Of a stretch of DNA of 64,000 bases, positions 34,990 to 45,634 are shown piece after piece (position 1 is the first letter of the stretch; the number at the start of each line of letters is the position of its first letter). The notes beneath the pieces were generated by a model that saw only the letters and a program-made list of their open reading frames with translations, was not told the DNA's origin and made no database searches. Source of the DNA: Citrus sinensis (lineage: Eukaryota > Streptophyta > Magnoliopsida > Sapindales > Rutaceae); the NCBI RefSeq assembly GCF_022201045.2, contig NC_068564.1, forward strand, positions 1,736,001 through 1,800,000. Reading direction: 5' to 3'. The position numbers were made by a program, and so were the translations under genes.

Positions 34990-36963
34990 AATGAAGACAT
35001 TTAGGATACATTATTTCAAATGATCCAATGAGCAATTTCGGACATTGTATAGTGAGCAGCAGGGCACCATTACATATTACATATTATGATTTATGAACGA
35101 CGTAGAAGTTCTAAATTAATTAGGATACTGTCTCTCACTATAATGCGATATCAGATTATTATTATTATAATTGTTATTTACTCACTGTATTGTGAATACT
35201 TTTATCAATAAATTCTCCATCAGTTTCTTAGAAACGTTCTTCATTTGTGAATATTCGCTTTTTGTTAGAAACATATAAAGAACTCTTTGTATAATCGTGT
35301 TCTTCAACATTAAAAGTATTTTTTCTTTTAACAATTTTATGTTCAAATTATGAGGGACTAGGTGGAATTTGGAAAAGAAGAAAAGAAAATTAGTGACGTT
35401 TGCAGAAGAAAAGAACCTTACGTTTAACTAGCAGTCACAATCACTTAAGGTGACGCCTCATAGAAACAATTCGTGTTGAAATTTTCTTCATAATAAAGCT
35501 CCATACCAATAATGCTTTGATTCATGACATCACACCAAATAAAGGCCGTAGTTTTTTTTTCCCAAATTCAATCATTTTCTGTCTTTAATTAAGCTACAAA
35601 GACTCTGGGCAAGACTCTATCAAGATGCAATTCTGCCCCTGCTACAGAATGGCGGGCCGCCTTCTTTGATTTCAGAGAAATGATTCCAGAAGATTGAATT
35701 CATGACAAATAATAAAAATTTTCAAACAAAATGAACCCCAAAAGACAACAAATACAGCCTATAATATTTCAGCATAGACGGCCACTTCAATTGTTTGATT
35801 ATATTTATATTTAAGTACGTTGTTTGTACGCAACGCAGAGTCTATGGAGTTCACAACTTGCCCGTTAATTAAGATTATTGTTTGTTTGTTTTTGTTGGCG
35901 TCACCTTAATTAAGACTCAGAAATTAAAAAGGTCGAAAATGATTGGCAATGTTCTCACGAATCAACCAAGCGTCGAGTGCCGGCTTTGGCATTTCCTCCT
36001 CTTGAGATTAACACAACCGTACATTTAAGTCACCAAGAATCAAATTTAAGAGAACAAACAGATGAATAAAAACGAAGAGAATCAGGCCGGCCAAAATTGG
36101 TCTGTCAATATGCATGCGTTAAAAAGATGACAGGAAAAGTCATATTCAAGCATGGGGTAAGCGGAATGGCTACTCCCGTCTGGTTGCTGTTTGAGTCTTG
36201 ATAGATATATCGTCATTATCAAACGGAAGCAAATTTCATTTGAACTTGGACTAATTCAAGCTAGGTCTAAGGACTCGGTCTAATAAAAAAATCTTGAGGC
36301 ATTCAAGTTGCACTTATAATATGCTTACCTAATAGTTTAGGCCTTAGATTCAAATGATTCAAACTCATTCATTATCAAAGCTAAGATCTCGTGTTGGAAT
36401 CCAAATGATTAAATGATTTTATTTTTTTTAACTTAAAACCGACAAAAATGGTGTAAAAATGAATCACATGTGAGTGGGTTATATGGAATCAATATCTTAT
36501 TTTTATCTTGGTTTTTGGTTTGTTTAAATATAACTTAAGGGACCCAATGACAAAATATGCCTAGCCAAATTTGGAATCATCATCTAGTAAACAAATAGAC
36601 AAACAGATGATTCCAGAGCACTTACATGAGATGATCCGGACTACTTGAACCCTCTTGCAACAAGACACAAGCCAGCAAAGCAATTCTATAATGCCAAATC
36701 CCCACGTTAACAATATGTATTAAAAAAAAAAAACCCAAAACAGCTAAATATATGATCCATGAATAAAAATATCACTAACAAAATTTGATATTTCGGCAAA
36801 CATCACTAACAAAATTTTACATATTGCGAAATAAGGAACATGAATTAACCCATCATCAAATTTCTCAGTACTGTACTGTACACCCAAAAATAAAAAAACA
36901 CACCAGTTTCTTTTCTTCATAATTTATTTTTGATCCTTCATTCTTCTAGTGGTACCTCATAGT
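34990..36963. other. Intergenic region between PAM68L and HPP gene 2
   Basis: Contains the PAM68L 3' UTR and the HPP gene 2 3' UTR. The piece around 36620-36700 (CTTACATGAGATGATCC ... AGCCAGCAAAGCAATTC) matches the flank of HPP gene 1 at 32015-32090 and of the HPP relic at about 40740-40800, so it belongs to the tandem duplication unit. No gene was seen. Confidence 0.5.
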
Positions 36964-37583
36964 TCAGCAAATAACACAAGCATTAGGATCTTCCTCTGCG
37001 CTTCTAACATGATAATAAGTTGTCATGTGAGGATTATAAGCCTGGTAAGCCTTGACAAGGTCGGCCACATCATCCTTTTTAGGCTCATCTTTCTTCTTAT
37101 CGTCCTTCTTTGCCTCCTCTTTCTTGGGCTCCTCCTTCTTCTTCTCAGGCTCTTTTGCAGGCCCCACAGACAGTATCTCTGTGTGACACAGCTTCCTCAG
37201 CTTGCTCACTATACTCACCGGATCAATGTCCCCAATCACCGTCAGTTTCTTCTCCTTCATGTCCATTGAAATTGAATCCACCCCTTCAGAAAAAAAAAAG
37301 TACAAAATTTATCATCTGGGTTTTCAATAGATGACAGTAATTAATCAATCAATTAATTAATTAATTAATTAAAAAAGGAAAGGTTAAAATTAATATACCT
37401 GCAAGGCCAGAGACTGTCTTCATGGCTTTCTTCTTTTCTTTATCATCGTGTACTCCAAGTTTCAACACTGCTTTCTGAGAAAAAAAAAAAAAAAAGATCA
37501 GATACTGTTAAAGATCTATATGTGGAAGTTGTGACTACACAAGAATAAAAAATCTGGAGCAGAGATAAAAATCACACCTTCAT
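36964..37583 (-). CDS. Heavy-metal-associated isoprenylated protein (HPP gene 2)
   Basis: Exons 37583-37578, 37474-37399 and 37283-36964 give 133 residues. The HMA fold ([59 protein letters not shown]) lacks the CxxC metal site. A long Lys/Glu/Asp linker follows, then [20 protein letters not shown] and the CaaX box CVIC at the very end. CaaX prenylation would anchor it to membranes. Such HPP/HIPP genes form a cluster at At5g52670-At5g52770, and several are stress- and salicylate-responsive; the exact partner is not known. It is the only whole copy of three here. Confidence 0.9.
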
Positions 37584-38023
37584 TTTTGTTGGCTTTAGAG
37601 TGATATAAGCAAAAGTGATCGAGAAAGGGGGCAGATACAGATCCAAGAAAGATGTATATTTGTTAGAAAAGGAGGGGAAGAGGCAGAAAGTGGCCTTGAG
37701 AAGAGCAATGGATGCGCACAAATTGGTTTGAGGCAATAGCCAATGCTGTGAATTTATATTGAATGAAAACAAGTGGAGTCAGCTGAGTCAATCCACAACA
37801 AGGAGAGAGACTTTAGGGGAAAAAATAAATGGTTTATGGTCAATAAACGCAAACGCAACTGTTGTGCATGTAGAACCCAAAAATAAATAAAGGCCGCTAT
37901 ATTTTGGGGGTAACCAGAAAAGCACCGCGGTTGCAACATTGTGATTGTATGGTACTTTTTGAAGTTAGAAAGGGCTTTTGTTTTTGGGAACTATTTAGAA
38001 CTAGCAGAAACTTTGGTCTAATT

Positions 38024-38306
38024 AGCCACTCGTGGTCGAGTGGTCAGGGCTGCTGCTCAGCAGTTCAAACTCCCACAAATATATTGTGGGGGTATTTTAT
38101 TTCTCAATTAAAATTGAATGAAGGTAGTCTTCTTTCTTACTCAAGAGTGAGGAGTAGACATCCCTCGAATATTTATAATCTGGACAGAGCTCCATTAGCA
38201 TTGATGTAAGTTGGTCATAGTAATAGTCTAATTTATAAATATCAGTTATAATCTCACGTAATATGAGTTGTAGTTTGAGCAATAGTCCCATATAATTAAA
38301 AAAAAC
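38024..38306 (+). mobile_element. tRNA-derived SINE
   Basis: 283 bp flanked by a 16-bp duplication AAACTTTGGTCTAATT (38008-38023) and AAACTTTAGTCTAATT (38307-38322), one mismatch. Near the 5' end is a pol III A box TGGTCGAGTGG and a B box AGTTCAAACTCC. It ends in A-rich sequence (AATTAAAAAAAAC). These three traits identify a SINE. Confidence 0.8.
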
Positions 38307-39677
38307 AAACTTTAGTCTAATTTATAAAAGAAAGCAACTCATTTACTATATCTCTAATCTCTTATTGTTGTGGTGAAAAATGGACATTTCATATGTAAGT
38401 GTCCCGAATTACTCTGTCAAACAAGCAATCAATAGATTGTGTACGTGCAATTAACATGCCAAGCGCCCAATTGATAGGTGATCAGCATATCGAGTGTTCA
38501 ATCTATGAGTAATAAATTAAAGATAATTTTACAAAAGTAATCATTGAATACTTTCTTATTTGGATAAAAATCCTCTCCTAATCTAAACTCTCATGAGTTT
38601 TTTAAAATCTTATGCTATGTATCTTCAAGTGATGGTGTATGGGTAGGATTTAACTATTTCATTTTCTTTATTTATTAACTACCAATCACTCGCATGTATT
38701 TTTTATTAGAAGGAGATCAGATTATTAGAAAATTTCAATAATTCTTATTTAGTAGGTAAAAATAGATATTTTAGACATAAACGCCCCTAAATAACTTGAA
38801 TCACATCTTAATGGTCTATCGATTACTCATGAATTGAGCGCTCAAAAATTTCGTTATTTTTCCGACGCCGATCAAATTCTCATGATATTGATCTCCCTGC
38901 TAACTGATTGTGTGCAAACAAAATAGTGGGGAGAATTTATGTGCAACTTGGCCATTTTTTTGGGCTAATTGAGTATGAAATCCAAATAGAGTAATTGGGC
39001 TACTTTTATTAATTAAGCCACATCTACAAAATTCCAAAAAAAAAAAAAAAGCCACTATTTTCTGTGCAAATGTGAAGAGAGGAGTGGACCGTGTTTGTTC
39101 TATTTTACGTCACTCTAGGAAGCACAGAGGGGTCTTATTTTTCCCAAAAAGTGATAATTACAAAAGTTATAACCAGCTTCATGGAAACAACACTTCCGTC
39201 ACCATTGACGTTTGACTGTAGACTAATCTGGTCTTCGTCAACGTGACGACTTAGGAATCACAACAGCGAGTCCCTCTTTTCTTAAACGAGTGCCTGCGTG
39301 GAACGTTCTGAGTCAATCACGCGTTTGGCACCATTCAGTCAACGGAAGAGATGTTTAAAAAAAATAAAAAGTTCTCAGTTTGCTGCTTTGGCAATTGGCA
39401 TGTGCAAATTATATAATTAGATTCACACTCTCACTCTGGGACTCTGAAATTTGGAGGCCTCTCGCATCATGGCTGTTTTCTGATTTAATTAAGTTTTTTT
39501 ATTTATTATTATTTAAATTTTTCTTATGGGATTGGGACATGACAGCAGTGCCTTGCCTGCTTCTTTCTCAAGTTTCTATTTTTCAATTCTTATCTCTAAT
39601 TTGCTGGGGACTAAGATGCAGAATATACGAATCTACCCCTGCAGGTTCCGGTAGATGCAGCAATCTTACTTAAGGTT
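38307..39677. other. Intergenic region between two SINEs
   Basis: AT-rich sequence with no gene found. No RNA gene or element ends were recognised. Confidence 0.4.
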
Positions 39678-40152
39678 TTTTTTTTTGAATACTGTTTATA
39701 CAGGACTGTAGGTATTACAATTAATATTTACACACAGATTCTATAATTGGGACCTTCATCGTGGCATGTACTCCTCTGAAGCGCTGCCCAAATTCTTCAA
39801 ACTTTCTTAAATATTCGAGGGCTGTCCACTCTACTCACATTTCGTGAGGAATAGACTGGCTTCACTCAATTATGTGATAATATTAATATTTACACACAGA
39901 TTCTATAATTGGGACCTTCATCGTGGCATGTACTCCTCTGAAGCGCTGTCCAAATTCTTCAAACCCTCTCAAATATTCGAGGGCTGTCCACTCTACTCAC
40001 ATTTCGTGAGGAATAGATTGGCTTCACTCAATTATGTGATAATTGAGGAAGGATTGTAAATAAGCCTCATAAATGCTTTTATGGAGACTCGAACCCTTGC
40101 ACTCATTATTCTAAGTACAAGGGCTCTCCCACTGGACCAAAGGCCCATTGAT
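39678..40152 (-). mobile_element. tRNA-derived SINE with internal 162-bp tandem duplication
   Basis: 475 bp flanked by an exact 16-bp duplication AATCTTACTTAAGGTT (39662-39677 and 40153-40168). Read on the minus strand it starts ATCAATGGGCCTTTGGTCCA, with an A box TGGTCCAGTGG and a B box GGTTCGAGTCTCC about 40 bp later, and ends in an A run (T run at 39676-39686 on plus). The body contains two copies of a 162-bp unit (39721-39882, 39883-40044) about 95% alike. The head is tRNA-like. Exact duplications imply a fairly recent insertion. Confidence 0.85.
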
Positions 40153-40332
40153 AATCTTACTTAAGGTTAATCACACTACAAAGGGATTACATTTTCTGTT
40201 TAGTCGAGAAGAAATTCTTTAATGCCATTCTCAGTAGCTAAAGTACGAAATGTGACATTGATTTGTCCGTATGCTACACATTTTCTCTTAATTTCAGTCA
40301 TTAGGAAGCTATTAACCTAAGTGAAAATAACA

Positions 40333-40550
40333 TGGGCGTGTAGATCAGTTAGCATGGAGTTGTTCTAACTTAGTCAAGGTTCTCGGTTCGATACTTGAGA
40401 ATACAGCTGTATTAAATATTTGTTGGGAGATTTTTGCTACCCTAGTGGTTCTACCCGACTCGAATCTGAATTCGTCGGAGTCCAATGTAATATTCGGATA
40501 TCAAATAGTTTAATACACTAAAAACACGGGGGTGTATATATTATCTTCAT
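40333..40550 (+). mobile_element. Possible third tRNA-derived SINE
   Basis: GGGCGTGTAGATCAGTTAG (A-box-like TAGATCAGTTAG) is followed after about 40 bp by GGTTCGATACT (B-box-like). The start and the spacing fit a SINE head. I could not find a target duplication or a clear tail, so the end is a guess. Confidence 0.4.
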
Positions 40551-40899
40551 CCAGAAGATTAGGACCAATTGACAAGAACGTCAAGCTCTCATCATCCCAC
40601 TGGTTTAGTAATTGTATCATTTTAATTAAGTCCACCAGTACCCCCAAAGTTCACTCGAAGAAATAATGAAGAATGATCCCCAAGAGTAATGAAGCGAATA
40701 AACCTTTGCCGACAAGATCAGCTCGGAAGCGAAGTTAAGCACTTACATATAGTTTTTGACCCCTCTTGCGAAAAAGATACTACTAGCCAGCAAAGTAATG
40801 GAAAGCAGTCACGCGACTTCATTAAATGTTCAAAATTTTTATAACTGTGTAAATTACTCAAAACAACTGAGACTGTCTCAAATTTTTAGGCTTATTTTT

Positions 40900-41763
40900 T
40901 TGCTAGTCCAATTGAGGCTATCTGTGCAGAGCTGATCACATGGGTGATATCGCTTTCTTTGATACAATAACTTTTCTCAGTTTGCTGACTACAGTTATTT
41001 GCTCTACATCTCCAATCATTGTCAATTTCTAGTCCTTCATGTTCCCTTCTAGAAATTACACCAAACGAAAGAAAAAAGAGTGGAGCTATTGGCACCCTTA
41101 CATTATTCTTACAAAATCTCACTTTAAATAAAATTATAATTAAACACAATTGAAAATTAAACACATTTAGATTTTTTGTCAACAAATTACTTAATTCATA
41201 ATCAATCCTTTTCACAATATATATATGTTCATTCCTATCTAACTAAAATAAATTATACAAATTTATTATACAAATGAAAATTGAGAACTTAAAAAAATGA
41301 ATCTAAAAAAAGGGGTATTTTCAAAAATAAAATGAATATAACTAAAAAGAGAATTTTATGAGGAGATCATAGGGGTGCCAATAGTCAAACTCAAAGAAAA
41401 AACCAGACTCAAGTTTCTTTCAATTTCCCAGCATCCAAACAATGTGACAGGAAATAATTAAGAAAGAAGCACGGAAGGGGTAGTTAAATTCAAAACCTTG
41501 AATGGCCCATGGCTGTGTTAACGGCCATCTCTTTCATTTTGTCATCACGTACCCACAACTTAAAAGTACCTCTTTATTCCACGAGGAAGGAAATAATAAT
41601 AATAAACTCATTTTTTTTATTTTGTGCTATATCTTAAAAAGATACAGCTTTTTCTTTCATGAAAAAGAAAAGGGCAAAAAAAAAAAAAAGTAAACATACT
41701 TTTATGTGTCCACGTGTGCCTCAGAATACAAAATTTGTTGCATAGAAAGAATGCTACCTTCAT
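40900..41763 (-). pseudogene. Decayed HPP gene 3
   Basis: All three exon traces are present in order: ATG AAG at 41763-41758 followed by GT; an exon-2-like stretch at about 41495-41577 (FKLWVRDDKMKEMAVNTAMG); and an exon-3-like stretch at about 40965-41045 matching [20 protein letters not shown] of gene 2. The third exon has an in-frame TAG in place of a Lys codon, and the rest of the linker and CaaX tail is not recognisable. The intron before exon 3 is larger (over 400 bp against 115 bp). The flank at 40740-40800 also matches the other copies. This is the third tandem duplicate and most likely dead. Confidence 0.7.
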
Positions 41764-42347
41764 TTTTTTTGTAGCTAAATTATTAAAAGAAAGCAGCTTC
41801 TTTTCACCCACTGATGCTGTCAAAATAATTATTATCCATAAATGACATCAGCTCATGACTCTTGCACGTGAATATGAGAAAATTATATAAAGTCGCTTTA
41901 TATAAGGATTGTGGAATAATTAACTTTTTTGACTAAAGCAATCCTGTATATTCACTACTTAAAAAAGTTCAAGATTAGGATTAGATCTTTTCTGTTGTCT
42001 TTTTCTTTCCTAGTATTTCTTTATTTTTAAATTTAATTAAAAAGATTAGTTTAATCGTAAATAAAGTGAAAGAAAAACTTAATTTTCAATATTAAAGTTC
42101 AAAACTCAATTTAACCACTCATTTAATAAGGAAAGACTATAAGGGAACAAAAAAAAAAGAAGAATACCCTTATTCTAAAAGTTAATAGCTTAATATGGAT
42201 ATAATTCCTGCCTTGGATCAATTAATTATCATCACCTAATGTAATTCAAATCTTAAAACAAAAATGATACGGTGAGTGATTTCATGTGCATTATGTGAAC
42301 GATTTTTGTAACATGACATCGTTCTACTGAATTATTTGTTTAATATA
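41764..42347. other. AT-rich intergenic stretch
   Basis: Upstream flank of the decayed HPP gene. No gene or element ends were recognised. Confidence 0.4.
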
Positions 42348-42600
42348 GGGTGTGTTTGGGAGTAAGATGCTGCAGCTTTTAAGTTGTAGCTGTTGTGGAG
42401 TAGAAGTTACAGCTGTGGAGTAGAAGTTACAATTGTGGAGTAGAAATTGAAAAAAAAATTTGCTAAGCTGCCAAAGGCCAGCTACAAGTATTACCAAATA
42501 CCTTAGTAACTGGTAATACTTGTAGCTGGGGTTTGGCAGCGCAGTTACCTCACCACATTCTCAAAAGGGCTAATAATTTATGAGACAATGTAGAGACTAT
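42348..42600. mobile_element. MITE-like element with a 30-bp-arm hairpin
   Basis: It begins GGGTGTGTTTGGGAGTAAG, the end type of hAT/Harbinger-like MITEs and like the element at 44599. Three copies of GTGGAGTAGAAGTTACA-like units follow (about 42394-42450). A hairpin at 42467-42540 pairs GCTGCCAAAGGCCAGCTACA onward with its inverse (27 of 30 bases). The right end of the element is not clear. Confidence 0.45.
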
Positions 42601-42671
42601 TATATAACAAATAAATAATGATATATATGATGTCAGAAAAAAGGGCAATTTTTCCAATCTCTTTCTGATGG

Positions 42672-43196
42672 GTCCAAGCACTGGCAGATCTAGAAAAATA
42701 ATTTACCGGGGGCTAAATTAGATAATAATAAAATATAAAAAAACTAAAATTTTGAATATATAAAATATTTGCTAATACATTTATAATTAATCTCTACGCA
42801 CTTTTATATTTTAAAAATGTTATGCAATAGACTCATTATCAATATTATTAAATTTATTGTTTCCTATATAAACAACCAAACTATCACTTATCCCATCTGA
42901 TTCCAAAGATGATTCTTCATGAGTTTTATTACTGAAAACGTTCGTTATATTATTATTATATAAACTGGTAGAATTAACCATATTTTTTAGAATAGAAAAT
43001 ATTTTAGGTGGTGGACTATCATTATTTTTAATTAAAATATAGGTTTTTGTATTTCTTAAAAGTCAAAGTTTAAATTTTATGAGAATTAATTAAAAAATTA
43101 AAAAAAAAATTCTTTTATTATTTATTTATTTTTTTTGGCCAGTGAGGGCTTGACCGCTTGACTCCCCACTGGTCACGTGCTGCATCCGTCCCTAGG
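42672..43196. repeat. Possible degraded MITE
   Basis: CACTGGCAGATCTAGAAAAA then GGGGGCTAAATTAGATAATA at the left, and CCCACTGGTCACGTGCTGCA then TCCGTCCCTAG at the right. This is the look of a common plant MITE type with ends like GGCGGATCCAG. A similar start occurs at about 44868 (CCAGTGGTAGACCTGGACAT). Ends are too worn for a firm call. Confidence 0.3.
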
Positions 43197-43739
43197 TCCA
43201 AGTTGTTTATTTGCGGTAGAAAATGATACCACCGACTCCTCAAGCAAAAAGCATGTCGTGTTATTGCTTATAAGATAACCAGAAGTGGGGATTCGTAACG
43301 TTATGTCAATTGTGAAAGAGAATCTCCCTACACGCTTCTTGTATTATTAAGCATACAAATTCTTCACTTTTACGCGTAAATTTACGTACATTTTAATGAC
43401 AAAATGACTCATAAATTCCATCGTTAAAGCATCACGTCTGAGAATACAACATGCATCTCTTAGTGTAAGGATATGTTTAGGATTGAGATGGTTATGGTTC
43501 AGAATTTTTCAACAATCGTAATAAATTAAATCAATTTAATTTAGATTTGATTTTCCTTATATCTTTCGATTGTTTCGAGAACAGTTCAGTTCAGAATTTC
43601 CAAATGGATTTCGGATTCAAATTGAACTAAAATATTCAATTCGGACGATTTTGAATTAATTTTGAGTAATTTTATCTTCCTTACGTAATTTTTAAATTAG
43701 TTATTTGTGCTTTGAAATAGCTGTTGTTATTGGCTGAGA

Positions 43740-44310
43740 AAGATATGAATGACGTCATATCTTATGGACCTGCAATTCATTCAGCCCATGAATCCCGTTT
43801 CCCTAAAAATGCCAATCACATTGGGCCTCAAGCCCATCATTTCATAGCATTTCACATTCACCACAAATTATGGTGTTCTATCAACACTACACTATTCACA
43901 GCAAGCCACACGACAAAGCAAAAAATCAACAAAAAAGCAAATTGAAATCGACCGTCGTATAAAAATCTTCACTGGTGCAATTTAACTGGGTCCCACATTA
44001 AATATCTTCCACGCCTCAAAATATATTTGTGTATGTCTAGTGATCATGTGTCATCGTTTCTGGCCACCAAACCGATCAACCTATGAGACCACATCAAAAC
44101 TACAGGATCCCAAGTGTCAACTGCACAAATCTCCGCCACGTGTCCGGCACTCGAAGGAGTTTATCGTTTCTACGTCGCCGTCACCTTTAGGACCGACCCT
44201 TCCCCTGCTCTCCCCTCCACGTCCCCATGCTTTGTCTTCTTTGAGAATAAATTCCGCTGGCTCCCGGCCCACGGTAGACAATTCATCCTCTTATGCAGCT
44301 AAATGCGCGT
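43740..44310. promoter_or_regulatory. GC-richer island with G-box, TGACGTCA and AAATATCT
   Basis: In otherwise AT-rich DNA this stretch is GC-rich near 44100-44280. It contains TGACGTCA at 43750-43757, AAATATCT (the short evening element bound by RVE/CCA1 proteins) at 44000-44007, and CACGTG at 44137-44142. The plus-strand frame at 44040-44351 (103 codons) matches no family I know. It may be distal regulatory DNA of RVE6 (start 1.3-1.9 kb downstream) or a gene relic. Confidence 0.3.
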
Positions 44311-44598
44311 TTATTCAACACACAGTTATAGAACTTGCAATATGCAACTAGAAAAAGATTAAAACTTTTAGGACAATATAAGTAGGGTTCCAACAAAAGT
44401 TTAAATTCTCATAATTATAATATAATCACGAATTGTTGAAAGATTATTAGATAATAAATATAAGATATATCCCACACTCTACGTAAAATCAACACAAGTG
44501 TTTGTGGTTCTAGCATTATTATCATTTATAAAAGAATAATAAACTCAATTCTTATTAGGACTCGAATTAAACTAAAGGTTTAAGGTTCAAGCCATTTA

Positions 44599-44850
44599 GG
44601 GTGTGTTTGGAATTGAGGTTGGGCAGCCTCTAGCTTAAAAGTTACAATACTAAAATATTTGGTAAACACTAGCTGCTGTAACTTAAAAGTTATGTTAATA
44701 TGATTTTTCACTTGTATAATTGAAAATCTATTATATTTTTAATAATTTGATCACAATTATTATTTAAAACTTATATTTAATACATATTACAAATTTTTAT
44801 TTTATAATTATAGCTTTTTTTTCCACAGCATCTCAATTTCAAACGCACTC
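44599..44850. mobile_element. Tourist-like MITE (TTA duplication), copy 1
   Basis: 252 bp. Left end GGGTGTGTTTGGAATTGAG and right end CTCAATTTCAAACGCACTC are inverted (16 of 19). The TTA at 44596-44598 and 44851-44853 is the 3-bp duplication typical of PIF/Harbinger. The middle is alignable with the element at 56823-57062. Confidence 0.65.
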
Positions 44851-44853
44851 TTA

Positions 44854-45634
44854 GAGAGTCTAGCCAGTGGTAGACCTGGACATTTAAATTAGGGGGGCTT
44901 AGTTCAAAAAATTTTATTTAATTTGGGGTGCTTTGTTTTTAATATTCACTTGAATACATTTCAAGTCTCATAAACTCAAATTCTATTACTTTCTTTTAAA
45001 TTCTAAATAATAAGAATAATAAAAAAATTATTTATTTTAAATACGCAAATTCAAAAAAAAGTGACTATTGGAATTTGAACTAAAACTTTACAACCATCAA
45101 AATAATACTCTTAGCATTGAAGTAAAAGTTTTTTGTTAAAAAAAAAATATATCCAAATTCTTCTTATTTAACTCTTTCAGAAGGGATTTAAAATACATTT
45201 AAAAGACAAATTAATGGCCCAGAAGAAGCTGAAGCCCCTCCTACATAAAGTCGTACTTAAAAAAGAATAAGATTGGAGAAAATTAAAGAAAGAAAATCCC
45301 TATCCATAGTTTTCATGAAACATATAAATTTTAAATTGGATTCATTAAAAAAAAGTCAAATTAAAATAATAAGAATGTTATTGAGTGGCACAAAGGTGTA
45401 GGCTTAATGGATACGCTTAACTATTATAAATAAAAAAGCAAACTGGCCCTCCAATCGCCCTTTTTGACGTGGCAGACTCTTAGTAGTCAATCATCCAAAC
45501 CCACCTAAAATCCGCAGTAGTGAATACTTAACCCCATAAACTGATCATATAAAGCCTCCAACGCTCCACCTAAATCCACATTTCATTCGATTCGTCGCGC
45601 AACTAAAACTAAAACCTCCAAACAAAAAGATTTG
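44854..45634. promoter_or_regulatory. RVE6 upstream region
   Basis: The proximal promoter contains TATAAAG at about 45550, 85 bp before the start codon, and a GACGTGGC element near 45466. Further up, 44870-45170 is AT-rich with traces of a MITE. No other gene was seen. Confidence 0.45.

Noticed and set aside
36140-36200. Possible tRNA gene
   Set aside because: Some stem-like pairs, but no B box and no acceptor stem.
43724-43945. Open frame of 73 codons
   Set aside because: His/Lys-rich composition, no family motif, no splice partner; overlaps a likely regulatory stretch.
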